DNA of 36,635 nucleotides from Chloroflexota bacterium (GCA_005881825.1 VBEO01000065.1:1-36635), one strand, 5' to 3'. Shown: positions 1 to 9,261, numbered from the stretch's first letter. Numbers and translations: made by a program. The notes: generated by a model from the sequence alone, not told the origin.

Positions 1-387
1 AAGCTCACTCATGGAGGCCACCAGCGCGTCCAGCTGCGTCCCGGTCGGGTAAACCGCCGCCGCCCCCACCTCCTGCAGCCGGGGCACGTCCGCACGGGGG
101 ATGGTGCCGCCGACGACCACCAGCACGTCGTCGGCGCCGGCCGCGCCCAGGGCTTCCACCGTCTTGCGCGTCAAGGACAGGTGAGCGCCGGACAGGATCG
201 AAAGTCCGACCACCTGCACGTCCTCCTGAAGGGCGGCGGCCGCGATCTCGGCCGGCCGCTGGCGAATGCCCGTGTAGATCACCTCGAAGCCGGCGTCCCG
301 CAGCGCCCGGGCCACGACCTTGGCGCCCCGGTCGTGACCGTCCAATCCAGGCTTCGCAATCAGTACGCGTCGCTGGTTAGCGCTCAT
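1..387 (-). CDS. Acyl-CoA mutase small chain, cobalamin-binding domain (partial at window edge)
   Basis: The protein starts at ATG 387 and stays open for 129 codons to the window edge, so its C-terminus lies outside. It opens MSANQRRVLIAKPGLDGHDRG; the D-G-H-D-R-G segment is the DxHxxG motif whose His ligates cobalt in B12-dependent mutases. The later LSGAHL and VVVGGTIP stretches fit the Rossmann-like B12 domain. Family members are about 130-140 residues, so only a few codons should be missing. It is the partner of the large chain encoded just upstream on the same strand; together they would rearrange a branched acyl-CoA carbon skeleton. The start overlaps the stop of a 34-codon micro-ORF by 4 bp (ATGA), so translation is probably coupled. 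The family call is secure; the acyl-CoA substrate is not (see the large chain). Confidence 0.9.
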   Translation of the reverse strand, partial: MSANQRRVLIAKPGLDGHDRGAKVVARALRDAGFEVIYTGIRQRPAEIAAAALQEDVQVVGLSILSGAHLSLTRKTVEALGAAGADDVLVVVGGTIPRADVPRLQEVGAAAVYPTGTQLDALVASMSEL

Positions 388-406
388 CGAAGTCGGCCCT
401 TGGGGT

Positions 407-434
407 CCCCGCGAAATGCTTGCATTTCGTGGGG
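407..434. other. Hairpin inside the mutase intergenic linker
   Basis: The arms CCCCGCGAAATGC and GCATTTCGTGGGG pair over 13 positions (one G-U) around TT, which in RNA would open to a tetraloop. It is AT-richer than its surroundings and sits in the spacer between the two mutase genes. No U-run follows, so it may tune or process the mRNA rather than end it. Confidence 0.5.
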
Positions 435-454
435 TATAAGTCCCGGCTTGGCGA

Positions 455-1984
<1,530 letters not shown>

Positions 1985-1987
1985 CGT

Positions 1988-1993
1988 TATGTT
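1988..1993 (+). promoter_or_regulatory. Likely -10 box of a leaderless crotonase transcript
   Basis: TATGTT lies 8 nt before the ATG at 2002 and no Shine-Dalgarno sequence intervenes. The gap is so short that transcription should begin at or next to the start codon. It lies in the 17-bp gap of a divergent gene pair. No clear -35 is seen. Confidence 0.4.
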
Positions 1994-2001
1994 GCTCCCC
2001 G

Positions 2002-2778
2002 ATGCCCGACCTCAGGATCGAGCGCGAGGGCTCCGTGGCTGTGCTCACCATCGACCGGCCCCAGGCCCGGAACGCCATCGGCCTCAACACCATGGCCGAG
2101 CTGGACGAGGCGCTGGCCGGCCTGGAAGACGAGGAGATCCGCTGCGCGGTCATCACCGGCGCCGGCGACCGCGCCTTCGTGGCCGGTGGCGACCTGCGCG
2201 AGCTGGAGTCGGTGACCAGCGAGGACTTCGCTGCCGAAATGGCCGTGCGCATGCGGCGAACGCTGGACCGGATCGCGTCTCTGCCCATCCCGGTGATCGC
2301 GGCCGTCAACGGCGCCGCCCTGGGCGGCGGCGCCGAGGTGGCCGTCGGCTGCGACTACCGAATCGCGGCCCATGACGCGCGCATCGGGTTCACCCAGGTG
2401 CTGCTGGGGCTGATGCCGGCGTGGGGCGGAATCGAGCGGCTCTGTGCCCTGGTCGGCCGGGGCCGCGCGCTCTACCTGCTCACCACCGGCAGCGTGCTCA
2501 CCGGCCGCGAGGCCGCGGAGTTGGGGCTGGTGGAGGAATCGGTGGCGCGCGACCGCTTCGAGGCCCGCTGGCGGGAGCTCGCCGAGCAGGTGGCGCGGGC
2601 GCCCCGGCCCGCGCTGGCCGGCATCAAGCGCGCGGTCCAGGCGGCTCTTCCGGGCAGCCGGCCCGACCTGGAAGCCGCGGCCGTCCGCGATTTCGCCCGG
2701 GCCTGGACCGACCCCAGGCACTGGGAGATGGCGGCGGAGCTGGAGCGCCAGCGCCGCCAGCGTTCGCAAAACCCATAA
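2002..2778 (+). CDS. Enoyl-CoA hydratase/isomerase (crotonase) family protein
   Basis: A 258-residue crotonase-fold protein acting on an acyl-CoA thioester. AGGDL (61-65) and NGAALGGGAE (103-112) form the oxyanion hole; E112 matches rat hydratase Glu144. The second catalytic acid, Glu164 in rat hydratase, aligns with Q132 (IGFTQVLLGLMPAWGG), so plain hydration is doubtful; isomerase, decarboxylase or thioesterase chemistry is possible in this superfamily. It is divergent from the mutase and 8 bp ahead of the transporter lipoprotein gene. A role linked to the mutase, for instance with a methylmalonyl-type CoA ester, is plausible but is inference. The start is ATG 2002 with a -10-like box 8 nt before it. 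Confidence 0.88.
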   Translation: MPDLRIEREGSVAVLTIDRPQARNAIGLNTMAELDEALAGLEDEEIRCAVITGAGDRAFVAGGDLRELESVTSEDFAAEMAVRMRRTLDRIASLPIPVIAAVNGAALGGGAEVAVGCDYRIAAHDARIGFTQVLLGLMPAWGGIERLCALVGRGRALYLLTTGSVLTGREAAELGLVEESVARDRFEARWRELAEQVARAPRPALAGIKRAVQAALPGSRPDLEAAAVRDFARAWTDPRHWEMAAELERQRRQRSQNP

Positions 2779-2786
2779 TCAGGCTC

Positions 2787-4034
2787 ATGGGCGGACGCAT
2801 TCGCGGACTGATGAGCGGCATCGCGGCCCTCTCCGTGCTGGTGGCCTGCGGTGGCGCCACGGGGGGCGGCACCACCACCACGACCGGCGCGGACATCATC
2901 CTGGGGGCGCCGCTCTCGCTGACCGGCAGCTCCTCCAAAGAGGGGGGGCTGGCCAAGCAGGGCTACGACATGTGGCAGACCTGGGTGAATCAGCAGGGCG
3001 GCATCAATGTCAAAGGCGTCAAGCACAAGGTGCAGATCAAGTACGCCGACGACCAAAGCAAGCCGGACATCTCGGCGCAGCTCACGCAGTCGCTGATCAC
3101 AGACCAGAAGGTGCAGTTCCTGCTCGGGCCTTACGGCTCCGGGCCCACCGCCAGTGACGCCGTGATCGCCGAGAAGAACAGCATCCCCATGGTCGAAGGC
3201 AACGGGGCCGCGCAGGCGATCTTCAGCAAGGGTTACAAGTACACGTTCGGCGTGCTCTCGCCAGCCAACAAGTACCTGCAGGGCGTGATCGACCTGGCCG
3301 CCACCCTCAATCCCAAGCCCAGCACCATCGCCATGCTGGCGGCCGACGACAGCTTCTCGCAGGAGGTCGCGGCCGCCGTCAACGACTACGCGCCCGGCAA
3401 GGGTTTCAGCGTGGTCTACAACCAGAAGTATCCGAACGGCTCGACCGACGTCTCCAGCCTGGTCGCCGCGGCCAAGGCCAAGAACCCTGACATCTTGCTC
3501 AACTCCGGCCACCTGGCCGAGGCCATCGCCATCAACAAGGCGGCCAAGGACCTGCAGCTCAACGCCAAGCTGTTCGCCTACTCGGTGGGTCCATCCACGC
3601 CGGACTTCGTGAACGCGCTGGGCAAGGACTCCTACTACGTGATGGACGGCTCCCAGTGGACGCCGCAGGTCAAGTACAAGCCGACCTTCTATCTCTCGGT
3701 AGCCGACTACACGGCCGCCTACAAGTCGACGTTCAACACCCAGGAGGATCCCGACTACCACGTGGCCGAGTCGACGGCCGCCTGCCTGGCGCTGCAGAAG
3801 GCGATCGAGAACGCAGGGACTGTCACCAACACCGACAAGGTCCGCGACGCGCTCGCCAGCCTGGACGTGATGACGTTCTTCGGCGAGATCAAGTTCGACA
3901 ACCGGGGCGTCAACGTGACCAAGCCGATGGTCGTGGAGCAGATCCAGACCGACGGCAAGCACCACACCGTCTTCCCCTCCGACGTCGCCGACAAGCAGGT
4001 CCAGTACCCCACGCCCCCCTGGAGCCAGCGCTAG
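2787..4034 (+). CDS. livK: ABC transporter substrate-binding lipoprotein, branched-chain amino acid type (LivJ/LivK family)
   Basis: A 415-residue periplasmic-binding protein of the Leu/Ile/Val type. The start at ATG 2787 gives a lipoprotein signal: arginines at 4 and 6, a hydrophobic stretch, lipobox LVAC with Cys21, then a Gly/Thr-rich linker. The mature part begins IILGAPLSLTGSSSKEG, the usual ligand-binding opening of this family, and carries the ADDQSKPD and GPYGSGPT signatures. A longer frame runs upstream into the crotonase gene but would bury the signal peptide. The gene heads a liv operon, 15 bp before the first permease gene. Ligands in this family range over Leu/Ile/Val, other amino acids, amides, urea and aromatic acids. 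Nothing in the sequence fixes the ligand. Confidence 0.92.
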   Translation: MGGRIRGLMSGIAALSVLVACGGATGGGTTTTTGADIILGAPLSLTGSSSKEGGLAKQGYDMWQTWVNQQGGINVKGVKHKVQIKYADDQSKPDISAQLTQSLITDQKVQFLLGPYGSGPTASDAVIAEKNSIPMVEGNGAAQAIFSKGYKYTFGVLSPANKYLQGVIDLAATLNPKPSTIAMLAADDSFSQEVAAAVNDYAPGKGFSVVYNQKYPNGSTDVSSLVAAAKAKNPDILLNSGHLAEAIAINKAAKDLQLNAKLFAYSVGPSTPDFVNALGKDSYYVMDGSQWTPQVKYKPTFYLSVADYTAAYKSTFNTQEDPDYHVAESTAACLALQKAIENAGTVTNTDKVRDALASLDVMTFFGEIKFDNRGVNVTKPMVVEQIQTDGKHHTVFPSDVADKQVQYPTPPWSQR

Positions 4035-4049
4035 CGTCGACGTGAGGCC

Positions 4050-4922
4050 ATGAGCCTCTTCGTCCAGCAGGTGATCCTCGGGCTGATGCTGGGCGGCGTC
4101 TACGTGGCCGTGGCCATCGGCTTCTCGCTGGTCTGGGGCGTCCTCAACATCGTCAACCTGGCCCACGGCGCCCTGGTCGTGGTCGGGATGTACGCGACCT
4201 GGTTCCTCTTCACGCACGCCGGCATCGATCCCTTTCTGACCCTGCCGCTCGACGCCGTGGTTCTCTTCGCGATCGGCTACCTGGTGCAGCGCGGGCTGAT
4301 CAACCGCGTCATCCGCGCGCCGCTTTTCTTCACGCTGCTGCTGACCTTCGGCATCAACCTGGTCCTGATCAACCTCTTCCTGCTGTGGTTCAAGGCCGAT
4401 TTCCGCTCCGTCACGACCAGCTACTCCGGGGCCGGGCTCAACGTGGGCGCGGTGACCATCCCCTACATCCGGCTGGCGGCGCTCGTGATCGCCATGCTGC
4501 TGGCCGGGGCCGTCGGCTTCTTCATGAACCGCACCCGCACCGGGTTCGCCATCCAGGCCGTGGGCGCGGACAAGGACGCCGCGCAGCTGGTGGGTATCGA
4601 CCTCCGACACGTCTACGCGCTCACCTTCGCCGTGGGCGCCGCCTGCGCCGGGGTGGCGGGGGGCCTCCTGAGCACCGTCCAGGCCATCAGCCCCACCGCC
4701 GGCGAGCCCTACACGCTGCAGGCCTTCGTGGTCGTGATCCTGGGCGGCCTGGGCCGGGTTTCGGCAACGGTGGTGGGTGGGCTGCTCTTCGGGCTGATCG
4801 AGGTGCTGGCCCAGAGCCAGGTCCCGGGCCTGGGCGCCGGCTGGTCCAACGCGATCGCGTTCGCGGTCCTGGTGCTGGTGCTGGTGCTGCGGCCCCAAGG
4901 CCTGCTGGGCCGGCTGGCCTGA
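4050..4922 (+). CDS. livH: Branched-chain amino acid ABC transporter permease LivH
   Basis: A 290-residue integral membrane protein with about eight hydrophobic segments. It has the LivH opening (QQVILGLMLGGVYVAVAIGFSLVWGVLNIVNLAHG) and the EAA-like cytoplasmic loop around AIQAVGADKDAAQLVGIDL. It forms half of the transmembrane channel with LivM. It follows the binding-protein gene by 15 bp and precedes livM by 3 bp, so it is one operon. Length and motif order are normal for the family. Confidence 0.95.
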   Translation: MSLFVQQVILGLMLGGVYVAVAIGFSLVWGVLNIVNLAHGALVVVGMYATWFLFTHAGIDPFLTLPLDAVVLFAIGYLVQRGLINRVIRAPLFFTLLLTFGINLVLINLFLLWFKADFRSVTTSYSGAGLNVGAVTIPYIRLAALVIAMLLAGAVGFFMNRTRTGFAIQAVGADKDAAQLVGIDLRHVYALTFAVGAACAGVAGGLLSTVQAISPTAGEPYTLQAFVVVILGGLGRVSATVVGGLLFGLIEVLAQSQVPGLGAGWSNAIAFAVLVLVLVLRPQGLLGRLA

Positions 4923-4925
4923 GCC

Positions 4926-5990
4926 GTGTCCGAAGCCGCCTTCTCCACCCAGCCCTCCCGCACCGGCCGCCGCATCCGGCGCGCGATCCTGATCGCGTTC
5001 CTGCTGGTGGTGGTGGTCGTGCTGGTCCTGCCCCTCACGCTGACGCAGCAGGCGGCCGACGCCAACCTGGACCCAACCACCTTGGGCATCGACTTCGCCA
5101 TCAACAAGTCGATCGTGCGCACCGAGACCACCATCGCCATGTTCGTCGCGCTGGCCGCGGCCTGGAACCTGATCGGCGGGCTCACCGGCTACGCCGCCTT
5201 CGGCAACGTCGCCTTCTTCGGCCTGGGGGCGTACACGGTGGGCTTCCTGACCGACAAGCAGCACCTGAGCTTCGCGCTGGCGCTGCCACTGGCGCCGCTG
5301 GTGGCCGCGGCCTTCGCGGGCCTGATCGGGGTGCCGCTGCTGCGCCTGCGCGGCCACTACTTCGCGATCGCGACGTTGGGCACGGGCGTGGCCGTAGGCG
5401 AAGTGATCAAGAACCTCGACGTCTTCGGCGGCGCCACCGGGCTCTTCCCGCCCATCCTGCGCCACGCCGACGCTCTCTTCTTCTATCTCATGGCTGCCAA
5501 CGCGGGCCTGGCCGTGGTCGTGACCTGGCTGGTAATGCGCAGCCGCTTCGGCTACGGCCTGATCGCGATCCGGGAGAACGAGGAGGCGGCCTCGGTGCTC
5601 GGCGTCAACACGACCGCCTACAAGGTCGGGGCTTTCGCGCTGGCGGCCGCGCTGACCGGATTGGCGGGCGGGATCTTCGCGCAGTGGTCCAGCTTCATCG
5701 ACCAGGAGAGCGTCTTCCCCATCCAGTACAACGTCCAGATGATCCTGATGGCGATCATCGGCGGCGCCGGCACACTCTTCGGACCTGTGGCGGGCGCGAT
5801 CGTCCTGGAGTGGCTGATCCTTTCGCTGGCCGGCGGCGGCGCCAGCGCCGTCTACGCCCAGATGGGCCTGGGCGTGCTGCTGGCCGTGACCGTGATCTTC
5901 GTGCCCCGCGGCGTGGTCGACTTCTTCGGCGGCTCCAGCAAGCTGTCACTGGGATACTTCCGGCGCTCGCTACGCGAAACCTCGGTCTAG
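4926..5990 (+). CDS. livM: Branched-chain amino acid ABC transporter permease LivM
   Basis: A 354-residue multi-spanning permease beginning at GTG 4926. An N-terminal hydrophobic helix (RRAILIAFLLVVVVVLVLPL) is followed by the LivM core: NLIGGLTGYAAFGNVAFFGLGAY, LRLRGHYFAIATLG and the cytoplasmic loop AIRENEEAASVLGVN that contacts the ATPases. It pairs with LivH. The stop TAG is followed at once by an ATG, but that ATG belongs to a 31-codon micro-ORF; livG begins 96 bp later after an identical TAGATG junction. Confidence 0.95.
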   Translation: MSEAAFSTQPSRTGRRIRRAILIAFLLVVVVVLVLPLTLTQQAADANLDPTTLGIDFAINKSIVRTETTIAMFVALAAAWNLIGGLTGYAAFGNVAFFGLGAYTVGFLTDKQHLSFALALPLAPLVAAAFAGLIGVPLLRLRGHYFAIATLGTGVAVGEVIKNLDVFGGATGLFPPILRHADALFFYLMAANAGLAVVVTWLVMRSRFGYGLIAIRENEEAASVLGVNTTAYKVGAFALAAALTGLAGGIFAQWSSFIDQESVFPIQYNVQMILMAIIGGAGTLFGPVAGAIVLEWLILSLAGGGASAVYAQMGLGVLLAVTVIFVPRGVVDFFGGSSKLSLGYFRRSLRETSV

Positions 5991-6086
5991 ATGCCCGCAC
6001 TTAGGGCGTTGCGCCGGCGCAGCTCCCGGGCGAGGCCGCGCAGAAGGGCGTTGCGCCGGCGCAATGGCCCAGGGGCACGCCGCTAG
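5991..6086 (+). other. 31-codon Arg-rich micro-ORF exactly filling the livM-livG gap
   Basis: The ATG at 5991 abuts the livM stop and the TAG at 6084-6086 abuts the livG ATG. The spacer is therefore one open frame of 31 codons, 14 of them Arg, with the block RALRRR twice. The hexamer TAGATG occurs at both ends. This suggests that livM and livG once met at TAG|ATG and that an in-frame segment was inserted. It could be a made peptide, a coupling device or only a spacer; extreme Arg content argues against an ordinary folded protein. Confidence 0.4.
6004..6063. repeat. Two 18-bp direct repeats with palindromic cores between livM and livG
   Basis: GGGCGTTGCGCCGGCGCA occurs at 6004-6021 and again at 6046-6063, a 42-bp period. 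Each copy holds the palindrome TGCGCCGGCGCA, extended to TTGCGCCGGCGCAA in the second copy. Each could fold as a small hairpin or bind a dimeric protein. The repeats encode the duplicated RALRRR of the micro-ORF. Confidence 0.7.
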
Positions 6087-6827
6087 ATGCTGGAGCTCGC
6101 CGGCGTCACCAAGCGCTTTGGCGGAGTGGCCGCGCTCAGCAACGTCAGCTTCACGGTCGCCGAGGGCGAGATCCTGGGCCTGATCGGCCCCAACGGCGCC
6201 GGCAAGACCACCCTCCTCAACTGCATCAGCGGCGTCTATCGGCTGGACGGCGGCAGCATCACGTTCGACGGCCGCCGGCTGGACGGCCTGCCTCCGCACC
6301 AGGTGGCGCGGCTGGGGATCGGCCGCACCTTCCAGGTCGTGAAGCCCTTCGCCTCCATGACCGTGCGCGAGAACGCGGCCGTGGGCGCGCTCTTCGGCAG
6401 CGGCCAGGCGCACCTGGCCCCCAAGGCGGCCTTCAGCTGGGCCGACGAGGTGCTGGAGCTGGTGGGGTTGGCGCGCAAGGCTCGGCTCACGGTGGGCAGC
6501 CTCACGATCCCCGACCGCAAGCGCCTGGAGGTGGCGCGGGCGCTGGCCACCAAGCCGCGCCTGCTGCTGCTCGACGAGGTCATGGCCGGCCTCAACCCGG
6601 TCGAGGTCGACGAGGCCCTGGACATGGTGCGCAAGGTGCACGCCGGCGGCATCACGATCGTCCTCATCGAGCACGTGATGCGAGTGGTCGTCGGCGTCTG
6701 CGACCGCGTCATCGTGCTCCACATGGGCCAGCACCTGGCCGAGGGCACGCCGGACGAGGTTCTCCAGGACCGCCGGGTCATCGAAGCCTACCTGGGCGAG
6801 AAGTACGCGGCCCGGCGCCATGGCTGA
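6087..6827 (+). CDS. livG: Branched-chain amino acid ABC transporter ATP-binding protein LivG
   Basis: A 246-residue ATPase. Walker A is GPNGAGKTT near residue 35, with the LivG-type insert TFQVVKPFASMTVRENAAVGA. Walker B is LLLLDEVMAGL, and the H-loop is VLIEHVM. The signature region reads LTIPDRKRLEVARAL instead of classical LSGGQ, a form seen in many LivG proteins. Its 3' end overlaps livF by 8 bp. It energises LivH/LivM together with LivF. Confidence 0.95.
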   Translation: MLELAGVTKRFGGVAALSNVSFTVAEGEILGLIGPNGAGKTTLLNCISGVYRLDGGSITFDGRRLDGLPPHQVARLGIGRTFQVVKPFASMTVRENAAVGALFGSGQAHLAPKAAFSWADEVLELVGLARKARLTVGSLTIPDRKRLEVARALATKPRLLLLDEVMAGLNPVEVDEALDMVRKVHAGGITIVLIEHVMRVVVGVCDRVIVLHMGQHLAEGTPDEVLQDRRVIEAYLGEKYAARRHG

Positions 6828-7533
6828 GGTACTGCTGGAAGTGCGCGGCCTGACCGCCGGCTACGGCGCTGGGCCGGTGCTGCACGGCGTCGACCTCGAC
6901 TTCCAAGCCGGTGAGCTGCTGGCGCTGATCGGCGCCAACGGCGCCGGCAAGTCGACGCTGCTGGGCGTGCTCAGCGGGCTGGTCCCGCCCACCTCCGGCT
7001 CCATCCTCTTCGCCGGCCGCAACCTGACGGGCGCCCGGCCGGAGCGGGTCGTCCGGGCCGGCATCGCGCACGTGCCCCAGGGCCGGCGCCTGTTCGCCAC
7101 CATGACGGTGCGCCAGAACCTGGTCCTGGGCGCCTATCTCCGCCGCGATCGCGAGGTCCAGTCCGACATCGACCGCGTCGTCGGCTACTTCCCGGCGCTG
7201 GGCGACAAGCTGCAGCGGGTGGCCGGCACGCTGTCGGGCGGCGAGCAGCAGATGGTGGCCATCGGGCGGGGACTCATGGGCCGTCCGCGGCTGCTCATGA
7301 TCGACGAGCCCTCGCTGGGGCTGGCGCCCAAGGTCGTGGAGACCGTTATCGAGGTCTGCCAGAGCATCAACCGGGACGGTGTTTCGGTCTTGCTGGTGGA
7401 GCAGGACGTGGTGGTGGCGCTGGAGGCGGCCGACCGCGGCTACGTGCTGGAGAACGGGCGCATCGCGCTCAGCGGGAGCGCGCGCGAGCTGCAGGACGAC
7501 CCGGCCGTTCGCAAGGCTTACCTCGGTGTCTGA
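6820..7533 (+). CDS. livF: Branched-chain amino acid ABC transporter ATP-binding protein LivF
   Basis: A 237-residue ATPase with Walker A GANGAGKST, the LivF stretch HVPQGRRLFATMTVRQNLVLGAY, signature LSGGEQQMVAIGRGLM, Walker B LLMIDEPSLGL and an H-loop at LLVEQDV. It ends in KAYLGV. The 21 bp encoding KAYLGV-stop occur again 173 bp downstream with 18 of 21 bases identical and all three changes synonymous, right before the K+ channel gene. This suggests that the livF end and the channel start once overlapped. Confidence 0.95.
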   Translation: MAEVLLEVRGLTAGYGAGPVLHGVDLDFQAGELLALIGANGAGKSTLLGVLSGLVPPTSGSILFAGRNLTGARPERVVRAGIAHVPQGRRLFATMTVRQNLVLGAYLRRDREVQSDIDRVVGYFPALGDKLQRVAGTLSGGEQQMVAIGRGLMGRPRLLMIDEPSLGLAPKVVETVIEVCQSINRDGVSVLLVEQDVVVALEAADRGYVLENGRIALSGSARELQDDPAVRKAYLGV

Positions 7534-7703
7534 GATGGCGCTGCATGTAAGGTCCGGCTGCGCCGGACCGTATGAGTCCGTGTTCCAGGCGTTGGGGACC
7601 TCGCGCGGCTGCGTGCTGCGGAAGGGGGCACGCGGGGGGAACCGGCACGGTTCCAGCCCGCGAAGCGAAGCGTGAGCGAGCGTTTGAAGGCGTACCTCGG
7701 GGT
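7534..7703. other. Structured insert between livF and the K+ channel gene: three hairpins and micro-ORFs
   Basis: Three inverted repeats lie in 170 bp: GGTCCGGC/GCCGGACC at 7551-7569 (3-nt loop), GCGTGC/GCACGC at 7611-7633 and GGAACC/GGTTCC at 7638-7654. None has a U-run. An ATG at 7535, 1 bp after the livF stop, opens 46 codons to 7675. A GTG at 7672 overlaps that stop (GTGA) and opens 11 codons ending in KAYLGV with a stop at 7707, which overlaps the channel's TTG start (TTGA). It could be the scar of a small element, a structured RNA or a coupling device. Confidence 0.45.
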
Positions 7704-7707
7704 TTGA
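7672..7707 (+). pseudogene. Duplicated livF 3' end (KAYLGV-stop)
   Basis: AAGGCGTACCTCGGGGTTTGA at 7687-7707 repeats the livF end at 7513-7533 with three synonymous changes. It is readable as the end of an 11-codon frame from GTG 7672. Its TGA overlaps TTG 7704 of the K+ channel gene. This is most simply the ancestral livF terminus left attached to the channel gene. Confidence 0.55.
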
Positions 7708-8699
7708 CACATCCGCTGAGGCGCTTCCGGCTGCCCGCCGCCATGCTGGCGGCGGTCCTGGTCCTGGGCACGACCGGCTACATGCTCCTCGAACGCTGGC
7801 CGCTGCTGGACGCGCTGTACATGACGGTCACCACGATCAGCACCGTCGGCTTCAGCGAGGTCCATCCGCTGAACACGCCAGGCCGCATCTTCACCATCGG
7901 GCTGATCCTGGGCGGCGTCGGTACGATCTTCTACGCCTTCGGGGTTCTGGCCGAAATCGTGTTCGAGGGCGACATCGCCCGCTACAGGAGGAAGCGTTCG
8001 ATGGACCGCCGGCGGGAGGCCCTGCGCGAGCACTTCATTGTCTGCGGCTACGGCCGCATCGGCACCCAGGTCGTGAGCGAACTCGACTCGGCCAACGTGC
8101 GCTGCATCGCGATCGACAACAACCCCGAAGCCATCGCCCGGCTGGAGCACGAGGGCCGCTTACACGTGGCCGACGACGCCGCCTCTGAGGAGGTCTTGAA
8201 GCAGGCCGGCATCGAGCGCGCGCGCGGGCTCATCTGTGCGGTGGATTCCGACGAGCGGGCGGTCTACATCGTGCTGGCGGCGAAGGCCGTGCGCAAGGAC
8301 CTGTACGTGCTGGCCCGTGCCGGGCGGCCGGAATCGATCCGGCGCCTCGAGCTGGCCGGCGCCGACCGTGTGATCTCGCCCTACCGTATGGCGGGCCACA
8401 TGATGGCCGAGCTGGCGCTGCGGCCGGCCCTGGTCGAAGTTATGGATTTCCTCCAGCACGGCGACACCCCGGTCGGCGTCGAAGAGCTGATCGTGCGCCC
8501 GGACTACGGTGCGATCGGCCGCACGCTGGACGAGCTCGGAGCATTCGGCAACGAGCAGGCGCACCTGCTGGCGGTGCGCCGCAAGGACGGCGACCTGGTC
8601 ATCGACCCGGACGGCGAGTTCCGGCTCCACGAGGGGGACCTGATCGTGGCGTTCGGCTCAGCCGAGGAGCTGAGCCGAACCGCCGCACTGATCAGGTAA
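7704..8699 (+). CDS. Two-TM potassium channel with RCK (TrkA-N, TrkA-C) domains
   Basis: A 331-residue channel subunit if it starts at TTG 7704. Helix 1 follows LRRFR, then a P-loop with filter T47-V48-G49-F50 (usual TVGYG/TVGFG), then helix 2 (IFTIGLILGGVGTIFYAFGVL). The cytoplasmic RCK domain has the dinucleotide motif GYGRIG (115-120) and acidic D at the end of strand 2 (AIDNN). A TrkA-C domain closes the protein. TTG 7704 is preferred because it keeps the basic cap before helix 1 and overlaps the livF-like stop; ATG 7743 would truncate helix 1. It is probably a ligand-gated K+ channel of MthK/Kch type. It converges on hsp20 with a 3-bp gap. Confidence 0.88.
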   Translation: MTHPLRRFRLPAAMLAAVLVLGTTGYMLLERWPLLDALYMTVTTISTVGFSEVHPLNTPGRIFTIGLILGGVGTIFYAFGVLAEIVFEGDIARYRRKRSMDRRREALREHFIVCGYGRIGTQVVSELDSANVRCIAIDNNPEAIARLEHEGRLHVADDAASEEVLKQAGIERARGLICAVDSDERAVYIVLAAKAVRKDLYVLARAGRPESIRRLELAGADRVISPYRMAGHMMAELALRPALVEVMDFLQHGDTPVGVEELIVRPDYGAIGRTLDELGAFGNEQAHLLAVRRKDGDLVIDPDGEFRLHEGDLIVAFGSAEELSRTAALIR

Positions 8700-8702
8700 G
8701 CG

Positions 8703-9182
8703 TCAGGACTTGAGCGCCGGCTGCTTCTGGCCGCCGCCGATCTTGATCTTGACCGGCTCCGGCCGCTGCTCCTTGGGCACCGTGACCGTCAGCAGGCCGT
8801 TGTCGAAGGCCGCGCCGATCTTGCCGGCCTGCACCTGCTGCGGCAGCTGCAGGCGCCGGTACCAGGAGCCGAAGGGCCGCTCCTGACGCAGCCAGGTCCC
8901 CTGGACCTCCAGTGGCTGGGCCTGGGCCGCGATGGTGAGGACGCCGTCCTCGTAAGTGACCTCGACCTGGTCGGGCGCGAACCCGGCCACGGGCGCGGTC
9001 AGGACGTAGGCGTCGGGCGTCTCCAGGATGTCCACCGGCAGTGTGTAGGTGGGTAAGCCGCCGCCGTTCTCGGCGGCCGGGGCCGAGGTGCCGCCATAGC
9101 CGAGGAACTGGTCGAACAGCCTGTCCATGTTGCGGGTGACCTGAAAAAGGTCGGTCGGAGTCCACCACCGAACCGTGCTCAT
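8703..9182 (-). CDS. Hsp20/alpha-crystallin small heat-shock protein
   Basis: A 159-residue ATP-independent chaperone. ATG 9182 is fixed by an excellent ribosome site (AAGGAGGTG at 9201-9193). The N-terminal arm (MSTVRWWTPTDLFQVTRNMDRLFDQFLG) is followed by the alpha-crystallin domain from LPVDILETPDAYVLTAPVAGF to FDNGLLTVTVPK. The C-terminal IxI-type tail is weak (VKIKIGGG). A longer frame upstream of 9182 is not supported. It is divergent from the CDF transporter. No CIRCE element was found. Confidence 0.93.
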   Translation of the reverse strand: MSTVRWWTPTDLFQVTRNMDRLFDQFLGYGGTSAPAAENGGGLPTYTLPVDILETPDAYVLTAPVAGFAPDQVEVTYEDGVLTIAAQAQPLEVQGTWLRQERPFGSWYRRLQLPQQVQAGKIGAAFDNGLLTVTVPKEQRPEPVKIKIGGGQKQPALKS

Positions 9183-9261
9183 CGGTTCACAACACCTCCT
9201 TAATGAAATTGAGTTTTGGGGCTCCATAGATTCGGTTACCACTCCGAAAAGCGCCCTAAAC

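Noticed and set aside
2472-5465. 997-codon open frame on the minus strand across the crotonase and liv genes
   Set aside because: It is antisense to five well-supported genes, its composition is His/Gln/Asp/Gly-rich as typical of GC-rich shadow frames, and it has no recognisable domain.
9183-9261. CIRCE or HAIR heat-shock operator upstream of hsp20
   Set aside because: I looked for TTAGCACTC-N9-GAGTGCTAA and CTTGAGT-N7-ACTCAAG type repeats and saw none.
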